A stretch of DNA of 64,000 nucleotides from NCBI RefSeq assembly GCF_963576675.1, contig NC_088913.1, forward strand, positions 14,211,001-14,275,000, given 5' to 3'. How positions within the stretch are numbered: the stretch's first letter is position 1; each line of letters starts with the position of its first letter. A program made the position numbers and the translations under genes. The notes under the pieces are model-generated. The model was not told the DNA's origin. It was given only the letters and a program-made list of their open reading frames with translations, and searched no databases. Below, piece by piece: positions 22,601 to 34,263 of this stretch. This stretch comes from Euphorbia lathyris (lineage: Eukaryota > Streptophyta > Magnoliopsida > Malpighiales > Euphorbiaceae).

Positions 22601-22734
22601 TTTTTTTCTTTACATTTGGAACAAATAGTTGTAGGAGTAGATGATTAACTGCTTTTATATATTGCTATATGGTACTGAAAATGGATTTGATAGATGACTT
22701 TTGTTCATTTCTGAAGCATTAGTCAAAATGGTAA

Positions 22735-23170
22735 TACTGATATTAGTGTTAAGGCTACAGTTGTTGATTGTTGGAGATAACATAGATGGAAACTTCTGAA
22801 CTTCTGAGCATGCTTGGGAGGTTGTTCAACAGTTTCAGATTTCTTTGGTTAAATCGGATGGTATTAAATGGAAGGGGAATCGTTCTGGCTGTTTTTCTGT
22901 TGCTTCTGCCTGGAATTCTGTTCGGAAAAATCATGCCTGTAATCTGGTTTGAGTGTCAAGCTGAGGCTTTTCAGCATCAGCTCTGGGATGCAATATGAGA
23001 TTAAGAGATCAGATCTGCTGGTTTTGTAGGAAAGCTTTGGGTGAGAGTTTTCTTGCTCGGTTGAGCTGTTTATGTTCTGGGGCAAGCACACAACGGTTTG
23101 TATTTTTAGAATCTTCAACCTGACGTTGAGGATTTAATTAGGCTAGCGGCGTTTTATGTTCGTTATCAAT
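22735..23170 (+). pseudogene. LINE zf-RVT fragment of duplication unit A
   Basis: Broken frames encode KWKGNRSGCFSVASAWNSVR and CRKALGESFLARL, the zinc-binding region at the end of plant LINE polymerases. The same scrap, at the same distance downstream of the FBD-type gene, recurs at 28,540-28,745 and 38,075-38,450. The LINE insertion therefore predates the segmental duplications. Confidence 0.6.
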
Positions 23171-24140
23171 TGTTTGGAATGTTTTAATTTGGCGTGAGTT
23201 TGTTATGGTTTGTTGTTTATAATATTGATTGATTTCAGCAAAAAGATTATGTAAGTTTCTACTTTTCCAGAAAATGTGATGAAGCTTATTTCTTAGGTGT
23301 TCTTCTTGGTGAATACTGTTTTGAGATTGAAGTTTGAAATTTAGCCTTTAGAATTACAGGTTACAAGTTTCACATGAAGGATTCTGGGTTACATTATTGA
23401 TGTGTTGTGTTATTTTCATCATTGAATGGACTAATTGTACGATGAATTTGTAGAGAAAGCAAAGGCTAGTGTTGTGAGGTGCGTTTCGGACTAATCATTT
23501 TTGTTTATTGGTGATATTCATAGTTAATTGTCATTAATGAAATCTGATGTGAATTCAGACAATAGTTTTGGTTGTGTTTTATTGATTATTGTACTCATAT
23601 GGTTGTTTTTAGTGTTCTTTTCCTTTCAACTTAACTGGAAAATTCAAATGAATTTCTCAGCAAATTTTCATGTTCTTGAATATTATATATTTGAAGATTC
23701 TATCAACTATTTTGTTTTTGAAACAAAGATTCTATCAACATATCAGACTAAAGCCATTAATTCAATATATAGAGCTAGAGAATATATTGATTGGGATGAG
23801 AAATTTACTTGATGACTTGTAAAAACATTTACTTTACATGTTATGTGGAATGTTAACTCATATTGCGTGATTATGACACGATGATCTGTTTTGACTTCTC
23901 TATCTCCACAAAATATTGAGGTTAAATCATATAGCATGATTATGACACGATAACACGTGGTAGGCATATGATATTCTTAATGCACTTGGAATTTATTAGA
24001 GTTAACATAAAAAATTTCCTCTGAAATGGAATTTTGGAGAACTTGTCCTTAATGGAGTCTGAAATAGAACATGTATTCTTAGTGAGGCCCAACCCAAAAA
24101 GGCATAACTTAACTTCCCGCAAATTTCCAGTGTGCAAATT
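23171..24140. other. AT-rich intergenic between duplication units A and B
   Basis: No convincing gene. Two direct copies of ATTATGACACGAT lie near 23,871 and 23,939, each in a similar context of CATA.(T/C)(A/G)TGATTATGACACGAT. The remainder is AT-rich with only short chance frames. Confidence 0.35.
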
Positions 24141-24547
24141 GTGGTATATAAATGCACTTCCCTGACTCTACCAATCAGTTCACACGACTTGAAGCGTTTC
24201 CTTTTTTTCCTGTTTTTGCAGCCAGGCCATCAATTTTCATTCCGGTAATACTTTCTTCTCTTTCACTCCCATTTTCTATAGTTCTAATCATCATGTACTG
24301 TAATGTGTTCTAATCAGCTATGCTTCGAACTTGTTTTTATACTCTTTTCCCCATTTTTCATTTAGCTATTCATTCAGAATTTAGGGTTGCTGCTCGATAA
24401 GATTAAAACCTGCTTTTGAGATTTTAGGTTTGGATCTTTTGAATCAGATCAGAGTGGTTGGAGTAGACAAAAATGTAGACAATTCGTTAAATCATCAATT
24501 CGTTGAATTCAGTTTGTTAATAATGTCATTTGCGCTGTCTCAGTGTC

Positions 24548-26345
24548 ATGAAAAGAAGAAGGAATTGATCAACAGCTTCTAATGCAAGTCGAAGAGGCAA
24601 TGGAGCAGGGAAAGTTAGCCACATACAAATTAATTACTCTTCAGGTCCTTCATTTTCTTATAAATTTTCTGATAAATATTCTACTTAGGCTTTCGATAAG
24701 CAGGATTTTCCTATGCAAATTTGTGTGCAAAACATGGTATGATCTAATTTCAGACCCTGACTTTGCAAACCTCCATTTGGACCAAGCTCAGGTTTATCCC
24801 ATGAACTTCAGGTTTTACATTACTGTCAAGAATGGTTTATCTTGTGCAGCCAGAACAAGATGATTTTGAGAGCAAGCTTGACATGTCCTATGATAGCTCA
24901 TCTTTTAAGATTAAACTTTACTCAAAATTCAAACTCCCATTGCACAACATTGACATGGTACTTGATAAAGAAGGGGTAAGGAGTGAGAATTGCTTGAATT
25001 TGAATATGAAGAATCACAAATATAAGATAGTTAATTCATGCAACCGATTGCTTTGTTTGTCCAATCCATGTGATAATGACCCAGTTACAGGTGTCCAATC
25101 CATGTGATAATGACCCAGTTACAGGTGAACTTATTAATCTTCCAGAGGTTAGGACGGTTAACAATCTTGACATGCCTATTGAGTCTGGTTTGGGTTTTAG
25201 TCCTGTGACTAAGCAATATAAGGTGATAAGAATGTTTATGCGTAGGCCTGGACATGAAAAAGTTATGGTGGCTGAAGTACATGTTCTTGGTACAGAAACA
25301 TGGAAAGACCTTCGCTTTTTTCCCGAGTCAACATGTAAATTGTTCCCTACTTATTTGAATGGGTATGTTTATTGGATTTCTGATGAACCGTGTTCTGTAA
25401 TTTCTTTTGACATTGAGAAGGAATGCTTTAAGTCAATTAGAGCACCACCATTGGAGAAATATAATGTAAGTTTGAGAGTGGGCATGCGAGTATTAGTGGG
25501 CGAACTCTGCATAACCGAGGCTCTGGACCGTGATCATATGGATGTTTGGGCTTATGGTGGTGGAGAAAAAGGCTTGGTCTAAAATGCTCTCCATTGACAT
25601 GGATGGTGAAGATAGATGGTGTGATGGCTCATATCAACCCATAAAAGCATGAGTACCTAAATAACGCGAAGTTGTTGTTTAATCTCATAAACGTGTTTTT
25701 ATATATCATAAGGCAAGAAATTTGGATTAAGATATTTGAAGGTCTGTGGAATGGAATCAAAAGTGGAAGCGATTCCTCATATTCCAAATTTTATTTCACT
25801 CAAACATGCTCATGTGACGGTTCTTAATGTCAAGTCAAGGTATTTCTCTATTATTTTGCTACTTAATGCTTGGCATATTTTTCTATCTGTTGCAGTCAAT
25901 GATTTAATGATGAATGAGAATTTTTTATTCAACCTTTACAAAGGAGCTTGTAAGTGTTTATCAGAATTGAGTAGGAAAGAAATTAACACAATTAACATAG
26001 GATTGAGAACCTTCAAAATGAATTTGTTGTTGGAGATAATAATTGAGGTGGTGATGAAAAGTCTTTGATGAGTGTTGAATCTATTAGTTAATTAACTTAG
26101 GATTTGGTTTAACTTTAGTCCTTAAGTTTGGAGTTTATTATCATTACTTTTGATTATGGTTAATATTATGAATAATTGTATATGATTAGCAATTGATTAT
26201 TTGTTGCATTATAAATGTGAATTGTTGTTATTTATACAATTAACCTTCATTCCTATTACAATATTCTCTATCAACATCATTTTATCTATCTTGTTGAGCA
26301 GATGCGGAGAGTTGAAGCTGCACAAAGAGGGATATGTATGAATAT
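24548..26345 (+). pseudogene. F-box/FBA gene, unit B, multiply frameshifted
   Basis: Paralogous to the gene at 18,433 along its whole length, including the C-terminal exon (from 26,302: TGCGGAGAGTTGAAGCTGCA). The ATG at 24,548 is soon followed by a stop. The F-box is disrupted near 24,660 where SDLPN is lost. Frames change near 24,830 and 25,090. A 34-bp direct duplication sits at 25,059-25,126. Past 25,580 more indels break the region corresponding to KVWSKMLSI. FBA motifs remain readable (NLPEVRTV, GLGFSPVTKQYKVIRMF, VLGTETWKDLRFFPES, ISFDIEKECF). It is not expected to produce a functional adaptor. Confidence 0.85.
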
Positions 26346-26633
26346 GATACTGAAGACATGGATTTTTGAAACATTTTGTCAACTACAAACAAGATAGACA
26401 AATTATAGATATTATTAATAAAGCCAAATTCAAATTAATTCCCTAAATCAATGAAGATTTACATTTTGATTTTGATGCCCTCATGTTTACATTTGTGTTG
26501 TAATTAGTAATTATGCCCTCAAGTTTTTAGAGTCCACACAATCGCTCAAAAACTGTCGTAGTTTCAGATTTCTGACCACTTTAGATTTTCCGTTGCCCAC
26601 TCCTACAGAGCAGTCTAGCCCTAGACTGAGGAA

Positions 26634-28195
26634 ATGGAAAGCAAAAGGATGAATATGGAGGAGAAAGAAGATCGAATCAGTGCTTTGCCAGATTCAATCC
26701 TTCAACACATCCTCTCCCTTCTGCCATCAACCAAACAAGCTATTCAGACTGGAATTCTATCAAAACGGTGGGAGAATCAATGGACTCAAGTTCCTGTTCT
26801 CATCTTTGATTCAACTGGTATGTGTTATGAAAACTTCCTTCGATTCATTGACAATACCTTAATTCTCCATGACTGCTCTAAAATCAACGAATTTCACCTC
26901 AAATATTGTTATAGCGATAGGAAGGATACTCAATTTAGTTCAAAAATCCGGTTTGCAACAAGAAAAGATGTGGATAATTTATATTTATGTTCGAGTACAA
27001 TCAAGCAAGAATACAAGTTGCCGAACTTCCTGTTTAACAATGCTTCACTGGCTAAATTAACAACAGGTAATTGTATTTTTATGCCTAATGGAGAGGTAAG
27101 TTGGGAATGTCTGACCACATTGTCTATGGTAAGCTGTAGATTCGGTGATCAAGCAATGAAACTTGTTCTCTCTGGCAGTCCGCTACTCGAAAAATTATCA
27201 TTAAGAAACTGTTTTGGGTTTAAGAAGCTGGCTATTGCTTCCAAATCCTTGAAAATATTGGTTTTCGAACAATTTTTCAACATTTTTTATATTGAAATTT
27301 CATGTCCAAAGCTTGAGAGATTGTGGCTTCACGAATGTTTGAATGTTAGAACTGCTAAACTACTGAATTTACCATCTTCACTTTGTGCTAATATTGAATT
27401 TAAGCATCATGAGGATCAGTGTAAAGAAATCCGTATAAGTTTGATTAGAGACATCCTTCAACAACTTCATCATGTCAAGGAGCTAACAATCGGGAGTTGG
27501 TTAATGGAGGTAACTTCTAATGTGTGTAATATTTTTAAATGTAAAATTGAATTATTGCACTCTCTTTCTAAATTTCCATTTCACATTATGTTTGTAGTTT
27601 CTGTTACAAACACAGCTGGGAGATCACTTGTCTCCAGCCTTACACATCAAAGGATTGACTCTGAGGTCTCATAATATCTCTGGAATTGCTTGTTTACTTC
27701 GTAATTCACCCGTGCTTGAGAAATTATCTATTAATGTGACATTTTATGATCAGGTGACAACTAAAACCTTGTAAATTTTCTAAATATCAAATGTAGTTAC
27801 AAGTATTATTGTGAATGATATAGTGTATATGGTTTAGAAAGTTTGAGCATTTCTTGAGTTTTCTCAAATTTTACATGAATATATGTATATAAATTTTTTA
27901 TGACCAGGACTATCGTGATATTGGGGAAAACTACTGGTCGGATGCGACTGTTTTCAAATGTTCGGTATCTCATCTGAAGACTATTAAAATCATTGGCTTT
28001 CCAAAGGGAGATGGCAAACATAAGCTTATGCTAAACTTTGTTCAATTTTTTCTCAAGAATGCAAAAGTGTTGGAAAAGATGGTCGTCGAACTGAAAGATG
28101 ATGGAACAGATTTTCCGTTGAAAGTTTCTCAAGCATTGTTAAGCTTACCAAGATTTTCTCAATATGCCATTATTGAGTTGATCTTCCATAAGTAG
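26634..28195 (+). CDS. F-box/LRR/FBD-type protein, intact, three exons (unit B)
   Basis: A candidate SCF ubiquitin-ligase substrate adaptor. Three phase-0 exons: 26,634-27,509, 27,598-27,753 and 27,908-28,195, giving 439 residues with GT/AG junctions. The F-box lies near residues 12-50 (RISALPDSILQHILSLLPST, SKRWENQWTQVPVLIF). LRR-type segments follow: LPNFLFNNASLAKLTTGNC, LSGSPLLEKLSLRNCFGF and ISCPKLERLWLHECLNV. The C-terminal exon encodes the FBD-like SHLKTIKIIGFPKGDGK, FLKNAKVLEKMVVELKDDG and LLSLPRFSQYAIIELI. Its 5' flank and exons are nearly identical to 36,170-37,779, so the duplication is recent. The ATG follows a conserved GAGGAA context. The substrate is unknown. Confidence 0.88.
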
Positions 28196-28529
28196 ATAGG
28201 AAAGGTTTTTTAGTTTGTTGTGCTTAATGTAAGCTTTTAATATTTGGGATAAATTGTTGGGAGGTGTAAATGGAATACGGTTTTATGAATAGTTGGATGA
28301 TGATTATTGTTTGGTGACTTTTAATTAGCAGAAACATATGAGCATTAGAATATAACTTCTTTACAAACGATCCCAGCTCTTGTCTCGATATTGCATTTTC
28401 TTTACTTTTATTCTTCCTACCTCTGTTATTCAGGAAAGGGGCTGTTTGAATATAGCGTGGGAAATAGGCATAAGTTTTCTTTTTGGCTCAATGGATGGAT
28501 GTAGTTTAGTTGATATGTTTACCTTGTCT

Positions 28530-29045
28530 GAACATTGCTGATACTGATGTTAGTGTTAAGGCTAAAGTTGTTGATTGTTGGAGAAGACATAAATGGTGAC
28601 TTCCTGGTCCGTTAAATGAAGAAACAGAGCATGCTTGGGGGATTATTCAACAGTTTTAAGAAAGTTTGGGTAGGAGTTTTCTTGCTCGGTTCAGAAGGGT
28701 GACGTTTGTTACCACTGTTCATGTGATGTGGCAAGCACATAATTAGGCTTGTACAGGCGTCTGTTTAGCCAAGGAGCTAAATATCACTCAGCTGCTTATT
28801 GAGTTTGACAACGTCTATTTTCTGTCAAACCCTTCCCTGTTTCCTGCTGCATCCGGGAAAATATTCAGCAGCCTTCTTAAACTCCTTTCCAAACCAAATC
28901 GAATTGCCGACAAACTAGCATCCTTGGCACATGATCTCCCGGTTGGCATCACTTGACTCAATGGCCCTCAGCCGCTCCTGGACGATAGAGTGGGAGCTGT
29001 TTTCCTCAGGAAAGTTCCCCCTAGTTCTGAGTTTCAAAGACCCCC
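28530..29045 (+). pseudogene. LINE fragments (zf-RVT and RNase H tail), unit B
   Basis: The first part (to about 28,745) matches the LINE scraps at 22,735 and 38,075. It is joined to a second scrap whose broken frame reads VYFLSNPSLFPAASGKIFSS then PNRIADKLASLAHDLPVGIT, typical of the C-terminal RNase H region of plant LINE ORF2. The same pair recurs at 39,545-39,835. Confidence 0.6.
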
Positions 29046-30090
29046 ATAATACTACTGTACTACACACCGTGCCTCAACATCATCAACATTCTTACTGAAA
29101 AGCACTGTTGATTTCTCGAAGTTAACTATTTGCCCAGAAGCTAATTCGTACTCATTAGGGACATCTTAAACAACCTGAGACTTAGATACAATAACTTCAA
29201 AGTATAAATAGCAGTCGTCGGAAACTCTTTATAAGGATTTTTAAATTTTTAATGACAGGTTTTCCTTATTAAAAACCTATTTTTTAATAGTGGATGTAAT
29301 GTTTATTAGATTATAAACTCAATTACAAATATGTCAAAATGTCAACAATTAAATCTGTAACCTATAAGTTAATTACGAAAAAAGTTGTGACTAAAATGTT
29401 TACTATATTACTAACAAAGTCATCAAAACACACATTTCTTGAATTTATTGATAAAATCGTTTGACATGTCTTATATGACAATCAAATAATCGGTTCAAAT
29501 TATTTTGGTAGACAAAGTAAAATTGATCTCATTTAGAAACTTAGGGGGTAAATTTGTACTATTTCACACATTAACGATAAATCTGCACTTTCAAAAGAAT
29601 GATAAGGATAAATTTAGACATAAAGGGCTACAATATTAATAATACTATTGTTTAGGGACCCTGAGTGTATTTTGCTGTACATTTATATAGTTGTAAACCA
29701 TTAAAATTTAAATAAGATAAAACATCGTATAATTAGACATCACACTTACAAACTCCACCTGTAGGGACTTCAACAGCTGCAACATAATTTAAATCCAAGT
29801 GAAGGTCCCACAAGGGATGCTTCCTTACCGATGAACACACTCCCATAGTAAATATGTTCATGGGTCGAGTTGGGTCGGAGTAGGTCCAATGGGCTTTTCC
29901 CTAAAAAATGCTTAGCCCAAACCCATTGTATTCTGTTATGATTTTAGAAGGGTTCGGACTTACAAATCAAATCCACTTGAAAAATCAAATGCAAAATTGA
30001 AAAGCTTAGCATTTGTTATAACTTGAACCTTTTATGACAGATATTAGTATAAAGACTCCTTTCTTCTATATTTATAGAGAGAGAGTTAAT
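29046..30090. other. Intergenic, shared with 40,090-40,930
   Basis: No gene. The region 29,050-29,850 matches 40,095-40,930 (for example CAGAAGCTAATTCGTACTCA, CTTCAAAGTATAAATAGCA, GGGACTTCAACAGC/GGGACTCCAACAGC), with scattered indels. It is part of the B/C segmental duplication. The part near 29,450-29,600 also resembles 35,460-35,625, so it contains a dispersed repeat. Confidence 0.5.
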
Positions 30091-30194
30091 GGGCGTGCTC
30101 TACCACTGAGCTAATTGCCCGTCGTGCAGGCCTTCCTCCATGCCAAAAGCTAGAGGAACTTCATCCTTCTCTTTCCTTTTTTCACCCCATGTTG
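30091..30194 (-). other. Plastid DNA insertion (16S rRNA-trnI-GAU spacer and trnI 5' half)
   Basis: The minus strand reads ATTAGCTCAGTGGTAGAGCA within GGGCAATTAGC..GCACGCCC. This is the acceptor-stem start and D-arm of plastid trnI-GAU, with a few changes. It is preceded by GCACGAC, CTAGCTTTTGGCAT and ATGGGGTGAAAAAAGGAAAG, which match what I recall of the spacer between plastid 16S rRNA and trnI. The tRNA has no anticodon arm or 3' half, so it is not a functional tRNA gene. This is a short nuclear integrant of plastid DNA. Confidence 0.75.
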
Positions 30195-31120
30195 TATTTA
30201 TGGAAATAGTGTTTTATTCCTGACACATCACTGATATAATTAAACTGAAGTTGGACTATATTACATATTATTATTATTATTATTATTATTATTTAATCAT
30301 CTAGACAAACTTAGTGTAGTTTGGTTTTATTTTTCAGAACTATTTTTTTTTTTCCTTTTAATTCTAAACATGAGATAAAAAGTGTTTGGTAAAATTTCGA
30401 AATAGTTATTTTTAGCAGAAAACTTAACTAGTATCTACTATTTATCAGCAAACATGTAAACCTAATTTGGATGTTATAGACATAACACTGTATAATCACT
30501 AGAACTGATCAAGTTTCCCATTAGAAGAAAATTCCACCAGGAAATGTTGTTGATAGGAAACATTAAATAATTCCTAATCCAAAAATTACCAATTCATTAA
30601 CTAAAATAGCTTTCCTTTAGTTTTTAATAGTTTCGATCCAGTAATTTCCTGTTCCAGACCATTTAAAGTTCAATTTTACACTCGACTTCTTATAAATATT
30701 TGTGTCTCATAGTCTGAATTTCAATTTAGTATTTTGTTTTGCCTGATTCCGTGTCCGAAAACCAATTTTACTAGCTAATCTTTGCACCTCAAATTCTTTT
30801 ACACAATCTGTCCAGTTTTTTCTTTATTCTGTGTTTAACCCGTTTTTCTCATTTTCCGTATTTTTTTTTTTACGTTTTTCTTGTATTTTGTGTAAGCAAG
30901 TTTAAGAGGCAAATGGATCGCTATAAGTAAGTTCATGGGATCAATAAGTTATTTTAAGCAAGTTCAAAGAGCTAACGAGATATTATCTAAGTTCATGAGG
31001 CTAATCAATTTTTTTTCAGGGTTTTTGATGTATTAAGCTTTTTTATTTTTATTTATTTTTTTTTTTAATACCAACGCATATTGTACAATCCAAATACTTT
31101 AAGTTATTCCTAACCCAAGA
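30195..31120. other. AT-rich intergenic with an (ATT)n microsatellite
   Basis: An (ATT)n run of about nine units lies near 30,268-30,295. Nothing else was recognised until the F-box gene leader homology begins near 31,120. Confidence 0.45.
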
Positions 31121-31548
31121 ATGCATATCCCTCCATAAATTAAGTTCCCGCCAATTGCAATTGTGTTATGTACTCTAAGGTCACGTCGGTCAATCTCCCA
31201 ATCAGTTCAGCGTTTCTCTTTTTCCAGGCCATCAATTTTCCTTCAGGTAAGACTTGATTCTCTCTTCCTTCCATTTTCTGTAATTGCTATTCTTTCAGAT
31301 TTTTTATGTTAGTTTCTTGATTTTTCATTCACTGTGTTACTGAATCATAGAATTTAGATAAGATTAAACACCTGCTCCATCAGATTTTTGGTTTCAATCT
31401 CTTAAATCGGGTATGAATGGTCGGACCAGAAAAATTGTAGAAATCAATCGCTAATTCGTCAGATGAATTCATTTACTTTCAAAATATATGATAAAATAGA
31501 AATTTAATTTCAATTTGCTCATACATTCATTTCCACTGTTTCAGTATT

Positions 31549-32383
31549 ATGAAAAGAAGAAGGAATTCAACAGCAAAGAGAAAAAGGAATGAAGCGGGGG
31601 AAACTTAGCCACATACGCATTAACTATTCAGGTCCTTCATTTTCTGATCTGCCAAATACCATTCTGGTAAATATTCTACTTAGGCTCACTATAAAGAGGA
31701 TTTTTGTATGCAAATGTGTATGCAAAACATTGTATGATCTAATTTCAGACCCTGAGTTTGCAAAGCTCCATTTCCATCAATCTGAGGTATATCCTCTACT
31801 TCAAACCTCGGGTTTTACATTACTGTCAAGAATGCTTTATCTTGTACAGCCAAACCAAGATGAGTTTGAGGACAAGCTTGATATGTTTTATGGTTTTGAG
31901 AGCAAGCTTCACACGTCTTATGATAGCTCGTCTATTAAGATTAAACTTGACTCAAAATTGAAACTCCCACTGCGCAACATCGAAATGATAGATAAAGAAG
32001 CGGTAGGGAGTCAGAATTGCTTGAAGTTGAATATGAAGAATCACAAGTACAAGATAGTTAATTCATGTAATGGCTTGCTTTGTTTGTCCAATCCATCTGA
32101 TAATGACCCTGTTATAGTTTGCAATCGGGTTACAGGTGAGTTTATTATTCTTCCAGAGGTTAGGACGGTTAAGGATCTTAACAAGCCTGTTGAATGTGGT
32201 TTCGGTTTTAATCGTGTGACTAACCAATATAAGGTGATAAGAATGTTTACGCGTTGGACTGAATATGAAAAAGTTATGGTGGCTGGAGTACATGTTCTTG
32301 GTACAGAAACATGGAAAAAGTTAGAGGTAATACTTTCTTCTCTTCTACTCCCATTCTCTATAGTTCTAATCATTATTAAGTAG
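31549..32383 (+). pseudogene. F-box/FBA gene, unit C1, 3'-truncated and fused to the next leader
   Basis: The ancestral ATG at 31,549 is followed by a frame change near 31,600, so the family frame is entered only from the ATG at 31,589 (MKRGKLSHIRINYSG). The F-box (SDLPNTILVNILLRL) and the first half of the FBA domain (NGLLCLSNPSDNDPVIVCN, VTGEFIILPEV, FTRWTEYEKVMVAGVHVLGT) are intact. After ETWKK (about 32,320) homology to the gene body ends. The sequence switches to the 5'-UTR intron of a second FBA copy (GGTAATACTTTCTTCTC), adding about 20 foreign residues before the stop at 32,383. The 264-residue product could fold as an F-box with half an FBA domain, but it is probably non-functional. 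Confidence 0.8.
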
Positions 32384-32629
32384 GACCTGTAATTTCATAT
32401 CCTTCCTACTTGTTTTTATACTCATTTCCCCATTTTTCATTTATCTATTCATTCATAAAATTTAGGTTTGCTACTTGATAAGATTAAAACCTGCTTTTGA
32501 GATTTTAGGTTTGGATCTTTTGAATCAGATCAGACATTAATAATTCGTTAAATCATCAAATGGATTCATTTATTTTAAGCAATTGAAATTCAGTTTGTTG
32601 ATAACGTGATTTGCGCATGTCTCAGTGTC

Positions 32630-34263
32630 ATGAAAAGAAGAAGGAAATCAACAGCTTCTAATGCAAATGGAGCAGGGAAAGTTAGCCACATACAAATTAA
32701 TTACTCAGGTCCTTCATTTTCTGATCTGCCAGATAACATTCTCATCAATATTCTATTTAGATTTTCGATAAAGAGGATTTTCCTGTGCAAATTTGTGTGC
32801 AAAACATGGTATGCTCTAGTTTCAGACCCTGACTTTCCATTTCGACCAAGCTCAGGTTTATCCTCTTCTTCGAACTTCCGGTTTTACATTACTGTCAAGA
32901 TGATTTTGAAAGCAAGCTTGACATGTGTAATGATTTTGAGAGCAAGCATGAGATGTCCTATGATAGCTCATCTTTTAAGATTAAACTTGACTCTAAATTC
33001 AAACTCCCATTGCGCAACATTGAAATGATACTTGATAAAGAAGGGGTATGGAGTGAAAATTGCTTGAAGTTGAATATGAAGAATCACAAGTATAAGATAG
33101 TTAATTCATGTAATGGCTTGCTTTGTTTGTCCAATCCATCTGATAATGACCTGTTATAGTTTGCAATTTGGTTACAGGCGAGTTTATTAATCTTCCAGAG
33201 GTTAGGACGGTTAAGGATCTTCACATGCCTGTTGAATGTGGTTTCGGTTTTAGTCCTGTGACTAACCAATATAAGGTGATAAGAACGTTTACGCGTTGGA
33301 CTGAACATGAAAACGTTATGGTGGTTGAAGTACATGTTCTTGGTACAGAAACATGGAAAAACCTTCGCTTTTTTCCCGAGTCAGCATGGAAATTGTTCCC
33401 TACTTATTTTAATGGGTGTGTTTATTGGATTTCTCCTGTACCATGTTCTGTAATTTCTTTTGACATTGACAAGGAATGCTTTGAGTCAATTAGAGCACCA
33501 CCATGGAACACATATAATATAGTTTGGAGAGGGAGCATGGGAGTATTAGGGGGCGCACTCTGCATAACGGAGGCTTTCGACTGTGATCATATAAATGTTT
33601 GGTCAATGAAGGATCTTGGTGGAGAAAAGACTTGGTCTAAAATGCTCTCTATTATCATGTATGATGAAGCAACATGGCCCCGGGGCTCATATCAACCTAT
33701 AAAGTACTTGAACGATGGGGCCTTATTGATGTTTAATTCTCATAAACATGCTTTTATATATCATAAGCCAAACAACTTAGGATTCAGATATTTGAAGGTC
33801 CGTGGAATGGAATCAAAAGTGGAAGCAATTCCTCATATTCCAACCTTTGTTTCACTCAAACATGTTTTATCAGGGCATAATCTGGTTGTTCTTAATGTCA
33901 ATTCAAGGTACTTAATGCTTGGCTTGATCTCAATGCTTTACAAATATTTCTATTTGTTGCTGCTAATGGTTCATACTAGAGTATATGTTGAAAATGAATT
34001 TGTTGTTGGAGATAATAATTGTGGTGTTGATGAAAATGGACTATGAAGACTTTAGTAGTTGATTATTTGTTAGTTAATTTATGGTTAAGATTATGAATAT
34101 GATTATTCGTGGCATTAGAAATGTTAATTGTTAGAATTAAGCTTCATTCATTCCTATTCCTATTAGCAGGTGCGGAGAGCTGAAGCTGCACAAAGAGAAG
34201 AAAGATATTTATATAGTTAAAGAAAATAGGCAACTGGAGACTGATTCTGAAGTTTCATTTTGA
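32630..34263 (+). pseudogene. F-box/FBA gene, unit C2, frameshifted
   Basis: The ATG at 32,630 opens a good N-terminus and F-box (FSDLPDNILINILFRFSIKR, residues about 28-48). A deletion of about 10 bases after SDPDF (near 32,834) shifts the frame. The region corresponding to SRMLYLVQPDQ is also shortened near 32,900. One base is missing near 33,152 (AATGACCTG where sisters have AATGACCCTG), giving a stop. From 33,168 the FBA domain is open to the exon 1 donor at 33,908 (ECGFGFSPVTNQYKVIRTF, LGTETWKNLRFFPESAWKLF). The C-terminal exon is present at 34,170-34,263. Its promoter and leader exon are replaced by the truncated C1 gene. Confidence 0.85.

Noticed and set aside
23528..23812. 94-codon frame between units A and B
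   Set aside because: AT-rich, hydrophobic by composition, with no homologue in the other units and no splice or promoter context.
30091..30125. A tRNA gene on the minus strand
   Set aside because: Only the acceptor start and D-arm exist; no anticodon arm, T-arm or 3' end. It is better explained as a plastid DNA fragment.
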